Shown one piece after another: positions 62,619 through 64,000 of a stretch of DNA of 64,000 bases; within the stretch, counting starts at the first letter, position 1; each line of letters begins with the position of its first letter. Source of the stretch: Carya illinoinensis (Eukaryota; Streptophyta; Magnoliopsida; Fagales; Juglandaceae); NCBI RefSeq assembly GCF_018687715.1, contig NC_056766.1, positions 11,645,501-11,709,500 of the forward strand, in the 5' to 3' direction. Made by a program: the position numbers and the translations under genes. A model generated the notes under the pieces. That model saw only the letters and a program-made list of their open reading frames with translations, had not been told where the DNA came from and did no database searches.

Positions 62619-63788
62619 AACAAAAACAGAACAGACATATCATCGGTAACAGATCATCTTCAGATGCAAAATCAGTAACTCATGCCGAAGTTTTTCAGAG
62701 GACACATCATATCATAACAAAATACCAAGTAGCTTCAGATCATTTCATATAATCAACAGAACAAAATCAAGTATCTTCATTTTACCCATAACAAAACTTT
62801 AAGAATTTCATTTTCACTCTTTTTGCAAAGTTCAGAAACAGAATGCACAAAAGTTAACTCATATCTACACCATTCATCATATAAAACACTTTCTCTTATT
62901 AGATTTCATGCATATGCATAACAAACATTTAAGGTTGTTTTTAGATTTCATTTCAAAACAAACATGCATATTTTCAAAGTCGACCTCATTTCATTTCTTT
63001 TTGTGCAAAGATAGTATAGAAACCCTACTTACCTCAACTTTCGTGTATTATCTACACCTTGAGTTGGAACTCTAGCAGTAACACCACCTAAACAAAACAT
63101 ATACCCAACATTTACTAAACCAATCTAGTAAGCTAATATTTATTGAGTAATAATCCAAAACAGCCCCTTTTTAACTCAATATCTCTCATAGAATTAAACC
63201 CAAACAGTCCCCTTCTCAACCCATTAGCATTTAAACCCCAACACAGCCACTGAAAATTTCCTCCCAACAGCCAAACTCAACCCATTCAGCTACCTCTTAC
63301 CAACACCAAACTAACAATAAATATATCCAAAGCCAACAACAGTAACTCCTGCACCTAAAACCTAACTCAAACAACCACGTCAACTCCAACCTTCAATATC
63401 AAACTTCAACACAACCACCATATATTTTTAATCATCCAACACTTCACTCCCGGGCATCTACACCACTCATAACACATCCATCACAACCAGCTCAAACGCA
63501 CATCGCACACACAATCAATAAACCACTCCGAGCAGCCACCACTCAACTCCATCCGCTGCACATCAAACCAAAACACTACACTTTAACTTAAATAATTAAA
63601 AAAACTAAACTCTAAAAAAAAATCACATAAAATCCCCCTTTTTACTAAGCGATGAACAAAAGAGAAGAAGAGAGAAACGTGGGTATACCGGCGTTGAAGT
63701 GAGGACAATTAAAGGCGACACTGATCCTCAAGGACCCAAAATTGCACACTAAAGGAAAGTTCAAAATGCTGTGAGGAAGGGGGAAAAT

Positions 63789-63892
<104 letters not shown>

Positions 63893-64000
63893 TTACCGTC
63901 GGCGTAAGATCTGGGAAAACCACGAAGACACAGCACTCGAATCTCACCAAAATTTTAAGAATGCAAAGTGTGAGAGTGGTCTGATGAAGGGGCTTTTGAA

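Overview
This is a plant nuclear window, most likely from a woody eudicot. It is AT-rich and dense in transposons. It carries intron-containing patatin-like genes, a CEP signalling-peptide gene, plant L1-type LINEs with RNase H, CACTA elements with TNP2-type transposase, and Gypsy and Copia LTRs. From general impression only, the repeat style resembles Fagales (walnut or hickory); this is a weak inference. Host genes cover only a few percent of the window.

Layout. 1-2570: the 5' end of a minus-strand Ty3/Gypsy element (start of gag, tRNA-Met primer site, complete 5' LTR). 3492-6646: patatin-like copy A (+), broken by a stop codon and a lost splice donor. 7128-15116: an 8-kb CACTA element with a 3-bp target duplication and a captured F-box fragment. 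15165-15500: a LINE 3' tail. 16229-18121: patatin-like copy B (-), intact, seven exons, 400 residues. The two patatin genes are convergent and the CACTA lies between them. 18757-19721: a small Helitron. 21103-21363: a foldback element. 21594-23560: a degenerate repeat interrupted by a Copia-like solo LTR (TSD AAGGG). 24434-25131: three tandem copies of a ~232-bp unit. 25704-27409: a hAT-like element with a second one nested inside.

28911-49260 is a nested stack. An old minus-strand LINE (LINE-A) is split by a Gypsy solo LTR (29589-31785, TSD ACTAA) and by a 15.6-kb decayed CACTA (31852-47422, TSD TCT). That CACTA encloses a 5.7-kb full-length but broken plus-strand LINE (LINE-B, 33795-39488, 12-bp TSD) and its own degenerate transposase genes. 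When both insertions are removed, the LINE-A reverse-transcriptase frame closes again at both junctions. 49270-50645 holds a further LINE scrap and a truncated Gypsy LTR.

50646-61008 is mostly noncoding. It contains one clear host gene, a single-exon CEP precursor (54021-54398, +), several MITEs, one CACTA terminus (56210) and a ~980-bp TIR element (57253-58234). 61009-61253 is exon 1 of a uroporphyrinogen-III synthase gene. It has no in-frame ATG, and another LTR-type element (61763 to the window end) lies downstream. No RNA gene, CRISPR array or organelle insert was recognised.

Functionally, the window shows a lipid acyl hydrolase pair (one live, one dead), a secreted peptide hormone and a tetrapyrrole-pathway exon, set in layered transposons whose order of insertion can be read from their target duplications.
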